Positions 45,790 to 56,730 of a stretch of 64,000 bases of DNA are shown here, in pieces. This DNA is from Macrotis lagotis. Taxonomy: Eukaryota > Chordata > Mammalia > Peramelemorphia > Peramelidae. Under the pieces are notes generated by a model that saw only the letters and a program-made list of their open reading frames with translations, did no database searches and was not told where the DNA came from. Position numbers and translations under genes: made by a program. The DNA is taken from positions 145,556,577 through 145,620,576 of the forward strand of contig NC_133663.1 of the NCBI RefSeq assembly GCF_037893015.1, given 5' to 3'. Positions within the stretch are counted from its first letter, which is position 1, and each line of letters begins with the position of its first letter.

Positions 45790-46290
45790 AACATGCAAAT
45801 CCACTCCTTCAAGCAGTGGCATGTTAATCACATACCACAATTTGTTTAATCATTCTCCAATTAATGTTCATCACCTTAATTTCCAATTCATTGCATCCAG
45901 AAAAAAAGCATTTATAAATAATTATTGCAGTTATAGTTTTTGCTAGGTCAAAGACTTTGACATGATTTTATAACCTGTTGGGTCCCAAATTGCTCTACAG
46001 ACTGTTTGAATCTCTTCACAACTGTACTAGCAATGCATTATAGTCTCATTTTTCCCACATGTACTCCAACATTTGTCATTTCATGTTTTATTCCATCAGC
46101 CAATTTAATAAATATGAGATAGAACCTCAGAACTGTTTTCATTTGCATTTCTGTACTCAATAATAATGAAAATTGTTTATATTTTTTTATCATTTCTTAA
46201 TTGGAAAATGCCTCTAGATTTTTAATAAATTTAACTCAGTTCTTTATGTTAGAGAAATAAGGCCTTTAAAAGAAAAAAAAATTAATGTTT
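45790..46290 (-). mobile_element. Old L1 ORF2 C-terminal fragment
   Basis: 'taatcattctccaattaatg', 'ttaatttccaattcattgca', 'gtcccaaattgctctacaga' and 'cccacatgtactccaacatt' match the order of the ORF2 end in L1-A, same strand. It is heavily diverged. Confidence 0.65.
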
Positions 46291-46890
46291 TTTTCATAGT
46301 TATTATTGCTAACTCTATAGAGGCATGGTCCAAAGCTTCTGGGATTTTGTTCAGCTATATTTTGAGATATTTATATGTATTTCTTAATTTTCAGTCCTTC
46401 TAAGGTGGTATTATCTAAGGTAAGATATTTACTATCCTCCTGGTCTGTTCTGTATTCTGTAAGTGGCCAGAAATCCTCTTTCTTACCCTGGGATCACTTC
46501 ACCTGTGGCCACAAGATCTGATGTGTTTGAGTGTTCCGACTTGTCTGCAACTGTCACTCATATCTAGTAACTGCATTTGAGAATGACAAAATGACAGAGT
46601 CCTACTTAGTGCTAGCAAAGAGACTTCTGTAATCTTTTTCCTGACAAGTTGTTCAATGAGCTCTAGAAGCAACTACTTCTACTCCTGATTTAGTGATTCC
46701 TGAAGGCCTGATTCTGTTTTTCTTGGAATGGTTCTGTGTTGGGGGGTCTGTCTGCATTGGCTTATTCTCACTCTCACCTTAGTGTGACAGACCTTTCTTA
46801 CAGACCCTTCTAAGTTATATTGGTCAAGAAAATTGTTTCATTCCTTTCTTTTTTGGGGGGGCAGAGGGTTCTGCCATCCTAGAATTTACT
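46291..46890 (-). mobile_element. Possible old L1 5' UTR fragment
   Basis: A GC-richer stretch ending at 'ctgccatcctagaat' (46870-46884) has the look of an L1 leader with a reversed, damaged YY1-type end (AGGATGGCAG). It is assigned on composition and this motif only. Confidence 0.35.
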
Positions 46891-48344
46891 TAGGCACTAT
46901 TTAAACTTAGATGGCTTGAGGGGGAAACTCAATTGAATCCCTGCCTTTACTCAGTTATTTGGTGCTACCTCTTTAAGTATACTTTAGTTTTTGCTTTTAA
47001 ATGTGTCTCTATTGTTTATGTTAATTGTGTTGTGCTTTTAAACCTGGCTATTTGGAAATGTTTTATATGACTACACATGTGAAAAACCATATGAAATCAC
47101 TTTCCTTCTAAAGGCGAAGAGTGAAGCAATGTGAGGGAGTTTGGAACTCAAGTATTTATTTTAAGTTTGTTAATATTTTCACATGAAATTAGGATATAGT
47201 CAATGATTTTTTTTTCAAAAAAAGCATAGGTTTGAATCCAGATATGGCTTATAGTAAAAGTAAAAACAAATCAATTGACAATTTTAACAAAATGATACCT
47301 ATGGAAAAGTTTTTCACCTCAAAACACTGGAATACTTCCTTTAGAAATGTTTTCCAAATGAGTGAGAGCTTCCTAGGAGCCACAATCAATGCTGCACTTT
47401 AAAATTTTGAAATGATTGTTAGTAATTTGTTAAGATTTAAAATCTCAATTGGGAAGCAATCATCTTAGAATATTTTCAATCTGGTAAAATTTAATTAGTA
47501 AGACTACAGGATGATCTTTTTTGCTTCAGATAACAAGTGATTCATGTTTCAAAATTCAGCCAATTAAATTTTATATATTTTTTCATTGATGATTTAAAAT
47601 TATAATATTATGTACAACTTGGTAAATATGAGATCTCATCCAAGATCTAACTGGTGTCTCAGAGGTCGGAGATAAGTGAATTATTTTATAGAAAGTTTGA
47701 ATTGACTCTTTAAAACAAGCCTGTTAACCTTTTATAATATTCTCACTAAAATCTAATTCTCTTTCATTTTTCTTTTCACTGGAAAGAACAAAAGAATATC
47801 TTGCTTCTTTGGCAATTGGATCCTATATGCACTAATAATTTTATCTAAAACCTCTCATGATTTTCTTTTCATATTTAACATATTTCTTGGTTTCTTATAA
47901 TCACACCTATGTGCATTAACATAGGTTCAGCATGTCAATACATCTAGGTCAGATTTTATGAAGACAATGGATTTCAGATAAGCTTGTATTTTATGACTGG
48001 AAATATTTATTGATCAATGTCAATTTCATAATTATCCCTTTATTTTTGTTCCATTACTATGTCTTATCCTTAGAATTTCTAGAATAGAATTCTGAGCCTT
48101 CTGATTTATTTTCTCATCTTTTATTCTTATTTCTAGTGTGATTTTTCTCCTCCCTATGTCTTTCTATAATATGTTCACATTTTAATATTTTATGGCCTAA
48201 GCTAAATATAATTCCTTGGTTTTGTAAATAAGGAGATGGAAGTTCTGCTTTAAAATAATTTTCCAATGAACATATAATCAACAAAGACCAGAAATCCAAA
48301 ACTGTGACTTTGTTCAAACATTGTTGTCAGAAATTATTATCTTT
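46891..48344. other. Anonymous AT-rich sequence
   Basis: Nothing recognised. Confidence 0.4.
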
Positions 48345-48512
48345 GCATTTATTTATTTTAATTTAATTTATTTTAAGGCAATAGGGTTAAGTGCCCTATT
48401 GCCCAAGGTCACACAGCTAGACAATTATTAAGTGTTTGAGGCCAGATTTGAACTCAGGTTCTCCTGACTCCAAGTCTAGTGCTCTATCCCCTCTGTCACC
48501 TGGCTGTCCCCT
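48345..48512 (-). mobile_element. SINE-A copy
   Basis: T/A-rich run, 'aaggcaatagggttaagtgc', 'cccaaggtcacacagctaga' and 'ctgtcacctggctgtcccc' in reverse order. Its short 'ccctattg' stretch is locally duplicated (48387-48402 region). Confidence 0.87.
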
Positions 48513-48899
48513 TTCATTTTTTTGCATTGAAATAAAGTACAATGAAACATACTCTCATTCCATGTAAATAATAAACTGTAAAATATTTATACACGTTGAA
48601 AAGGCAGAAATTCCAGGATAGCAATAAAAGGATGCTTTTGGACATGACCAGGAGACTAAATGAGGAAACTAAATGAAGAAGCAAAGGAGCTTGTCCCAGG
48701 CTGTTCTCTAATACCTATTTTAAGGAGTTCCTTTTGAAAACAAGCCTCATAAATTGCTGAAGAATAAAAATTTTTTTGCATGCCTCTGGGCAGAACTCAG
48801 TTATTCCACACCAGTTAAAGTTCTGTCTATTCCTTTCAGTCTAGTGACCTTAAAATTACAAATATAAAGAGTGAGAGTCAATTAATCAAGAAAGATGAA
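48513..48899. other. Anonymous AT-rich sequence
   Basis: Nothing recognised. Confidence 0.4.
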
Positions 48900-49560
48900 T
48901 TGTTTTGTCAAAATGGATACATGATTTAGAAATAAAGAATAATACTATAAGTAAATTGGGAGAACAAGGAATAGTGTATTGATCAGATTTGCAGAGAAAT
49001 CAGATATTTATGACCAAATAGGAGAACGAGATAAGCACAAAAAAGAAGTGTATAATTTTGATAACATTGAATAAAAAAGGATTTGAGTAATAAAACCAAT
49101 GCAACCAAGATTGAAGTGAAAGTAGAAAGCTATGAAACAATTTTCAAAGACAGTTATTCTGATAAATGACTAATTTTTAAAATATATACAGAACTGAGTC
49201 AAAATTTTAAGAATGTAAGTCATTCCCCAACTAATAGTCAAAGGAGAGAAATAGGCAAATTTTCAGATAAAGAAATTAAAGCTATCTCTAGACATTTGCA
49301 ATAGTTATAAATCATTATTGATAAAGAAATGAAAAGTAAAATAACTTTGAGATGCTATCTCATAGTTATCAGATGGTCAAAAATAACAAAATTTAAAATA
49401 ATGATCAGTGTTGGAGAGGAAATGGAAAAATGCATTGCAGAGGGAGTTGTGAATTGGTCCAATTATTCTGGAGAGCAATTTGGAACTATGTTCAAAGTAC
49501 AATAAAATTTCACATATTCTCTGACTCAGCAATACCACCACAACTTAATTTGAATGCCAT
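48900..49560 (+). mobile_element. Old L1 ORF2 C-terminal fragment, plus strand
   Basis: 'aaatggatacatgatttaga', 'taaaaccaatgcaaccaaga', 'aagtcattccccaactaata' and 'tctggagagcaatttggaac' follow ORF2 of L1-A (about 2650 down to 2040) on the opposite strand. Stops occur throughout. It ends where minus-strand L1 begins. Confidence 0.8.
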
Positions 49561-50510
49561 TCACTTACCAAAAATTGTTCAGCCATAATGGGCATTCATT
49601 AAATTTCTAATTCTTAGCCAAAATAAAAAAAAAGAGGAACAGCAAATATTTTTCACATAAAGGTTCTTTTCATTTTTTTTTTAATCTTTGGGATTCAGAA
49701 ATAATGGCAATTCTGAATCAAAGAGTATGCACAGTTTGGTTGCCCTTGATTGTAGTTAAAAATTAGTTTCTAGAATGGTTAGATCACTTCACAATACCAC
49801 TGCAACATAAATGTTAGAATTTTTTGACACTTTTTCCAACATGTTTCATTTTGCTTTTCAGTCATCTTAGTTGGTCTGATATGTGTGGTAGTGATATATC
49901 AGAATTGTTTAAATTTGCATTTCTCCAATAAATATTTAGAGTATTTTATATGCCTATTAATAGCTTTAATTTATTCATGTAAAAATTTCTCTTTCATATC
50001 TTTTAATCATTCATCAATTAGGGAACAACATGTGTATTTACAAATTTGATTCAATTTACTGTGTATTTGAGAAATAAGGTCTTTCTTCCTGAATTCTAGG
50101 TATAAAAATTCTTCTTGTTTTCCTCCTAATGATTAGAATAAGTTTCAATGGTTTCATTTGTGCAAAGCTTTTTAATTTAATCTAATCAAAATTATCCATT
50201 TTGCATTTCATAATGTCTACTATTTCATTTATTTAACAATTCTTCCTTTCTTCAGAGATACAACAGGTAAATTATTTTTTGCTCTCCTAATTAGATTATG
50301 TGATCAGCCTTTATGCCAAATTAGTGTGATCATTTTGACCTTATTTTTGGAACAGAGTGTGCTATCTTGGTCTAGGTTTACTTTGTGCCTTACTATTTCC
50401 TATTTTTCCAAGCAATTTTTGTCAAATAGTGAGTTGTTATCCCAGAAAGTAGAGTCTTTTGATTTAGCAAACATTAAACTACTAGAATCATTTACAACTA
50501 TTTCTTGGAC
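49561..50510 (-). mobile_element. Old L1 ORF2 C-terminal fragment, minus strand
   Basis: 'gaatcaaagagtatgcacag', 'gattagaataagtttcaatg', 'tttgtgcaaagctttttaat' and 'atcccagaaagtagagtctt' correspond to L1-A around 1980-2750 on the same strand. It covers the same part of ORF2 as its left neighbour but inverted. Confidence 0.8.
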
Positions 50511-51033
50511 CTGATCCCTAGGGCTGGACTCTAATGCTGCGCCACTATACCACCATAGAGTATCAGAGACCCTCCTCACATTTCAGGGCAGAGGGAAGTG
50601 TTTCTGGTCATACACAGATCAGAACATGGAGTAGGAAAAGAGTCAGAGTCTTTCATAAGACATTATAGGAATTAAGGTGCCTGGAGTGGTGTACCAAAAT
50701 TTCCCAAAAGTTTTGGAAGTATTTAAAAATCAGGTCACAGGCTGGGGGAAATGAACAAACAACAGAAATAAAAAGAATCTGACCATAGAACATTACTTTG
50801 GACACATGGAGGTTCAATATATACACTCAGAAGATGACAAAGTCAAAGCTTTTGAACCCAAAGCATCCAAGAAAAATAGGAATTGGTCTCAGGCTATGGA
50901 AGAACTCAAAAAAGACTCTGAAAATCAAGTAAGGGAGGTAGAGGAAAAATTGAGAAAAGAAATGAGAGTGATGTAGGAAAATCATGAAAACCAAGTAAGC
51001 TTGGTGAAGATGTAAAAAAATAACAAAGAAAAT

Positions 51034-51243
51034 ATGTTAAAAATCAATTTAGGTCAAATGGAAAAAGCAGTTCAAAAGATAAATGAGGATAAGAATACTT
51101 TAAAAAACATAACTGACCAGTTCAAAATGGAGATTAGAAAGTTCTCTGAAGAAAAGAACTCCTTCAAATGTAGAATGGAGCTAAGGGAAGATGATGACTT
51201 TGTGCGAAATCAAGAAACAATAAAACAAAACCAAAATAATTAA
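51034..51243 (+). pseudogene. HAL1-B ORF1 coiled-coil remnant
   Basis: A 69-codon open stretch with LGQMEKAVQKINEDKNTLKN and later KMEIRKFSEEKNSFKCRMEL has the heptad-like pattern of an L1 ORF1 coiled coil (compare TSIGQMESSFKSRIDQLEKE in L1-A). Stops lie on both sides. Confidence 0.65.
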
Positions 51244-51401
51244 AAATTAGAAGAAAATTTGAAATATCTCATTGGAAAAACAACTGATCTAGAAATATGG
51301 GAGATCCAGGAGTGATAATTTACAAATTGTTGGGCTAGCTTAAAATAATGACTAGGAAAAAAGCCCAGACTCCATTTTTTTTTCAAGAAATAATCCAGAT
51401 G

Positions 51402-51545
51402 GTGGCTAGGTGGAGCAGTGGATAAAGTACCAGCCCTGGAGTCAGGAGTACCTGAGTTCAAATCCAGCCTCAGACACCTAATGATTACCTAGCTGTGTGG
51501 CCTTGGGCAAGCCACTTAACACCATTTGCCTTGCAAAAACCTAAA
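51402..51545 (+). mobile_element. SINE-A copy inside HAL1-B
   Basis: Full head-to-tail order with 'ggctaggtggagcagtggat' and 'ttgccttgcaaaaacctaaa'. Flanking 'aatccag' strings on both sides are a likely short target-site duplication. Confidence 0.88.
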
Positions 51546-51745
51546 AGAAAATGAACAACAGAATCCAGCAAAATTGTCCTGAAATCCTAGAAGCAGAGGG
51601 TAAAATAGAAATTGAGTGAATCTATGGGTTAACTCCAAATAGATCCTCATTTAAAAAAATCCCAGGAATATTATAGCCAAATACCAGAAATCCCTAGTCA
51701 AAGTGAAAATACTACAAGCAGACAGAAAGAAACAGTTACATCACT

Positions 51746-52335
51746 TGTACAAAAATATTCAAAGCAGTTCTATTTGTGGTGGCAAAAAATTAGAAATTGA
51801 GTGAGCACCCTTCAATTAGGGAATGGCTAAACGAATTGTGGTATGTGCTTGTTATGGAACACTATTGTTCTATTAGAAACCAGGAGGGATGGGAATTCAG
51901 AGAAACCTGGAAGGATATGCATGAAATGATGCTGAGCAAGATGAGCAGAATCAGAAGAACATTGAATACTATGACAGCAACATTGGGATAATGGACAATC
52001 TTAATGTACTTGCTCATTCCATCAATGCAATAATCAGGGAGAATTTTGGGTTATTTGCAATGGAGAGTACCCTCTGTATCCAGAGGATGAATTGTGGAGT
52101 TTGAACAAAGACCAAAGACTATTTCCTTTAATTAAAAAAAACCCTGTTATCTTATTATGTAATTTTGCTATCTCTTATATATTATTTTGTCCTTAAGGAT
52201 ATGATTTCTCTCTCAGCATATTGAACTTGGATCAATGTATAGCATGGAAACAATGTAAAGACTAAATGACTGCCATCTGTGGGGGGGAATGGAAGCAAGA
52301 TTAGGGGAAACATATTCAAAAATAAAGAAATAAAC
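51746..52335 (+). mobile_element. 5'-truncated L1 tail inside HAL1-B
   Basis: It begins within the ORF2 C-terminus and includes a 64-codon open piece (51797-51991) with REWLNELWYVLVMEHYCSIR, the counterpart of EWLSELWYMYVMEHCCSIR in L1-A. The 3' UTR follows, with the conserved G run at about 52281-52289 and an AATAAAG-type end. HAL1 sequence resumes at about 52340 ('gctacagtcaggattgta', as in HAL1-A near 17726). Confidence 0.88.
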
Positions 52336-53449
52336 AAACTACAGAGCTACAGTCAGGATTGTACACGTTTTGACTGTTTCTCTATTAAGGCCTAATAGAC
52401 CTTGGAATATGATATTCCAGAAGGTAAAAGAGCTTGGATTATAAAGAGCCAACTACCCAGAAAAACTGAACATCCTCTTTCAGATAAAAAGATGGTTATT
52501 TGATGATATGGAGGGCTTTCAAACTATCCTGTTGAAATGACCAGAGCTGAACAGATAGTTTGATCTCCAAGTCCAGGACTCAGGTGAAGCATGGAGAGGT
52601 TGAATGGGAAGGGTTAATTATGAGGAACTTAGTGATGTTGAACTGTGTGTTTTCCTTCATGGGAAGAAGATACTGATAATCATATGAATCTTCTCATTTG
52701 TAACAGCAGTTAGAAGGAGCATATATAGACAAGACACAGAAGGGTACTGAATATAGTGGTATAATATATTATTAAGATGGAGTCAATGGATGAAAAAGGA
52801 ATGCAATGGGCAAAAGGAAAGGAAACATAGAATGGGCTAAGATATGTCATGTAAAAGAGTCAAGAAAAAACTTTTTGTAGTGTAGTGAAAGGGGGAAGGT
52901 AAGAGGGAATGATTGAGCCTTCATTGTCATCAGAAATGGTTCAGAGAGGAAGTAACTTACATATTCAATAAGGTACAGAAATCTATCTTTCTTCAAAGGG
53001 AAAAAACAGAAGAAAGAGGTGGGAGAAGGAGGACAAGAATTGAATAGGAGGGTGTAGATGATAGAAGTGAGGGAAGATCGTGGAAAAGGGTAGTCAGATA
53101 ACAGTAAACAATAGTAACTGTGTGTGGGGGGAACCAAAAAACAAAAAACTGGAAAAAAAAAACAAAAATTGAAGTAATTTCTCTGATGGACTAATGAATA
53201 GAATATAACCAGTCCCAGAGAGGGTGTCAATGGTATCTGAACACAGATTGAAGTACACTTTTTTTCTCTTACTTTATAAGAATCTTTTCAATAATATTTC
53301 AATAATCTTTTTGGTGGTAGGTGGGTTTATCTTCACTTTCACAACATGATTATTATAGCAATGTAAAAAAATAAATCATTAAAAAAGACATAAAGATCAT
53401 AAAACATGACTTGTACATGATAGCAACAAAAAGATGGAAAGCTTTTTTT

Positions 53450-56340
53450 TATATCTAAGGTAATCATATTATTTCTGTTAATTTTGTTATAAATTTGGCC
53501 AATTATGTTTATTGTTTTCCTAAAATAGGATCAAGTGTGCATTCCTGGGAAAAATATCACCTGGTTATAGTGCATTAAACTTCGGATAAATTGGCTAATA
53601 TTTTATATAAAATGTTTGTGTTGATATTTATTACAAAAATTGATATATGTTTTTCATTCTCTGTTTTGACTCTTACTGGATAAGATACCAGTGCCACATT
53701 TGCCTCATAAAAGAAATTTGTTAGAGCTATTTCTCCAACTGTTTTTTCAAATAGCTTATATAGTATTGAAATCAATTTTTATTTAATGTTTGGTAGACTT
53801 CATTTGTAAATTCAACTGGCCCAGAAGATATTTTTTCCTCTGCAAATTCCTTTATAGCTTGTTCATGTACTTTTTCTAACAAAACATTATTCAAATACTT
53901 GATTTCTTTTAATCTGAGCAATTTATATTTGTGTAAATATTCCTGCATTTCACTTAGATTATTGGATTTGTTGGCATAGAAATGGGCAAAGTACCTGCTA
54001 AGGATAGGACTATTTTCTTCTTTATTGGTAGTGGATTCACCCTTCTAGTTTCTAATACTGAATTTAATTTTCTTCTTTCATTTTAAAAATCAAAATATTC
54101 AGTTTTAACCTATTTGTGTGTAAAACCAACTCTTCGCTTTATTTCAATAATTTTTATTTTTAATTCTATTACTTCTCTTTTGATTTCCAAAAATTTTTAA
54201 TATAGCATTTAATTGGATATATTTAATTTGTTCTTTTTCTGGTTTTTCTTTCATTTCATGCCCTCTTTATTTTATTCATGCAAGTCTTTATACATGCAAA
54301 ATTTTCCCTCAGAACTACTTTACTGCATCCCAGATAGTTTGAAAAGTTGTCTTTTTGTCATTTTGTTGAATGAAATTATTGATTTCTAAATTTGTTTCTA
54401 AATTTATTGCTTGACTCACTCATTCTTTAGGATTCGGTTGTTTCCTTTACAATTATTTTAATCTATCTCCATGGCCCTTTGTTAAATGTAATTTTATTGC
54501 ATTATCATCTGAAAAGGATGCATTAATATTTCTGCTTTCTGAATTTTACTGGGAGATATTTATGTCCTAAAACACCATCAATTTTTGTGTTTGGATCATG
54601 CATCACTGAGAAAATGGTATGTTCCTTTATATCTCCATTCAGTTTTCTCCAGAGGTCTATCACATCTCAATTTTTCTGAAGTTGTACTCCCTTTCTTAAC
54701 TTCTTTCTTGAATATTTTGTGATTTGATTTATGTATATCTGAGGAGAAGTAAACGTCTTCCACTTGTATAGGTTTGCTTCCTATTTATTTTTAAAATTCA
54801 CTTGAGGGGTGTCTAGGTGGTGCAGTGGATAGAGCACCAGCCCAGGAGTCAGGAGTACCTGAGTTCAAATCTGGCCTCAGACACTTAATAATTACCTAGC
54901 TGTGTGGTCTTGGGCATGCCACCTAACCCCATTTGCCTTGCAAAAACCTTAAAAAAAGAAAACCAAAGCAAAACAACAACAAAAAAAACCTCACTTAATT
55001 TCTCCTCTGATAATTTGAATGCTATTTTACTCAGTACTTTTAGTTTACTAATGATATTATTTCATTTTATTTGCTTCCTTTAAAGAAAATGGAACTTCCT
55101 TCTTTAACTCTTTTTAATTATGCATACTTTTGCTTTTATTCTAATACTTGGATGCTCTCTATTTTTTAAAAAATAATTCTGCTGAAGCATCAAATATTCT
55201 GTTACAGCCCCTCAACTTTACTCTTTGTTTCAAATGTCCTTGTGAACTGCAGATAATGAGATTCCTGGTTTTAAACCATTCTCTTATTTATTTTGCTTTA
55301 TAGGATAATTCAATCAATTCACAATAAGTTATCATTACTGTGTATTTTCCTCAATCCTATTTCCTCCCTTTATATATTTTAATCTTCCCTGTCAACCTCT
55401 CCTTCCTTTTTTCTGCTCCTTCTTCTGCCCCCTTTTTATCAGCTCCTCCCCTCTTTTTCTAACTCTGGACTCCTACTTGTCTATAGGATAAATAGATGTT
55501 TCTACTCAACTTAATTTATATATCATTCCCTCTTTGAGTCAAATTCAATGAGAACAAGGTTTAAAAAATACTAATGCCCCCCTCCCCTCAGTAGAGGGAA
55601 TCTTTATTGTAAAAGGTCTTTCATGGCACTTCTTGGGGTAAAATGTATCCTATTTTGCCACTTCCTTTTCTCTTCTCCTAGTAAAATACTTTTCCCATTA
55701 CCCATCTGAAAGGTTAATTATTTTTTAATCAACCCATTAAAGTCATCTAAAACACATATGCTCTGTCCAAATATACTTCTTTAAACTGACATGACAGATA
55801 TACAGTTCTTAAGAGTTATTATCGTCCCATCTTGAGAAGTAGCTTAATATTTTTGAATGCCATGGATTTTTTCCCCTTTCTGTTTCTTCTTGAGTTTCCA
55901 TTTATTTTGTTGAGCTTTGTATTTGAAAATCAAATTTCAGGCTCACATTGGTCTTTTCATCTTGAAGGTGTCAATGTCCCCATCTCAATGAATGATCATA
56001 TTTTTCAATGAAAGATTATGTTCAATTTTGCTTGGTAGTTGATTTCTGGTTATAAACTCTTTTGCCTCCAAGAATATCATCTTCTAAGCTTTCTGATCTG
56101 TTAAAGCAGATATTGATAGTTCTTGTGCAATCCTGATTGGGGTTCTTGATATTAGAATTATTTCTTTATGACTGTTTATGTTACTTTCTTCTTAAGCTTA
56201 TAGTTTTGGTATGGCTATAATATTCCTTTGAAATTCATTTTTGAATCATTTAATGGAAGGTGAGGATCAGAGTATTTTTTCAAAAAATATTTTGTCCTCT
56301 GATTTCAGTATATCAGGGCAGTTATTCTTTTTGTTGTTGT
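53450..56340 (-). mobile_element. Old L1-C, left part (ORF2, spacer and ORF1 end), split by L1-B
   Basis: From left to right: reverse transcriptase sequence ('cattcctgggaaaaatatca', and a 66-codon frame with ISILYKLFEKTVGEIALTNF), the endonuclease region (54250-54790), a spacer (55320-55700) and ORF1 (55860-56320) ending at 'atatcagggcagttattctt'. It is more worn than L1-A and L1-B. Its ORF1 continues beyond L1-B at 63063. A SINE-A is inserted at 54806-54960. Confidence 0.85.
54806..54960 (+). mobile_element. SINE-A copy inside old L1-C
   Basis: Well-preserved order: 'gtctaggtggtgcagtggat', 'gagttcaaatctggcctcag', 'aattacctagctgtgtggtc' and 'ttgccttgcaaaaaccttaa', followed by an A-rich tail. 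Short TCACTT strings flank it. Confidence 0.9.
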
Positions 56341-56350
56341 TGTTGTTGTT
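56329..56350. repeat. (TTG)n microsatellite
   Basis: About six TTG units at the junction between the old L1 and the 3' end of L1-B. Confidence 0.9.
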
Positions 56351-56730
56351 GAACTCAAAGTAGTCCTTTTTAAAATTTTATTTATTTTGAGTTTTACAAT
56401 TTTCCCCCATAATCTTACTTCCCTTCCCCCACCCCCCACAGAAGTCAATTGGCCAGTTGTTACATTGTTTCCATGGTATATATTGATTCAAATTGAAGGT
56501 GATGAGAGAGAAATCATATCCTTGAGGAAGAAACATAAACAAAAAGAGATAGCAAGATCAGACAACAAGATATCAGGTTTTTTTTCTAAATTTAAGGTAA
56601 TAGTCCTTGGTCTTTGTTCAGACTCCACAGTTCTTTCTCTGATTACAGATGGTATTCTCAATTGCAAACAGTCCAAAATTGTCCCTAATTGTTGCACTGA
56701 TGGAATGAGCAGGTACATCAAGGTTGATCA

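Larger units (their letters stand above)
50511..53395 (+). mobile_element. HAL1-B: second ORF1-only element, 5' end worn
   Basis: It matches HAL1-A in order: leader ('agagaccctcctcacatttc'), 'agcttttgaacccaaagcat', ORF1-like helical part (50880-51240), C-terminal part (52380-52580) and the same purine-rich tail ending 'aaatcattaaaaaagac'. No ORF2 sequence of its own lies between ORF1 and tail. A SINE-A (51402-51545) and an L1 tail (51746-52335) are inserted in it. The leader is shorter than in HAL1-A, and no YY1-type 5' end is visible. Confidence 0.65.

Noticed and set aside
52847..53230. 127-codon minus-strand frame
   Set aside because: Antisense to the purine-rich HAL1-B tail; F/L/S/P-rich composition is what such a tail gives. 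The same holds for 18843-19118 in HAL1-A.
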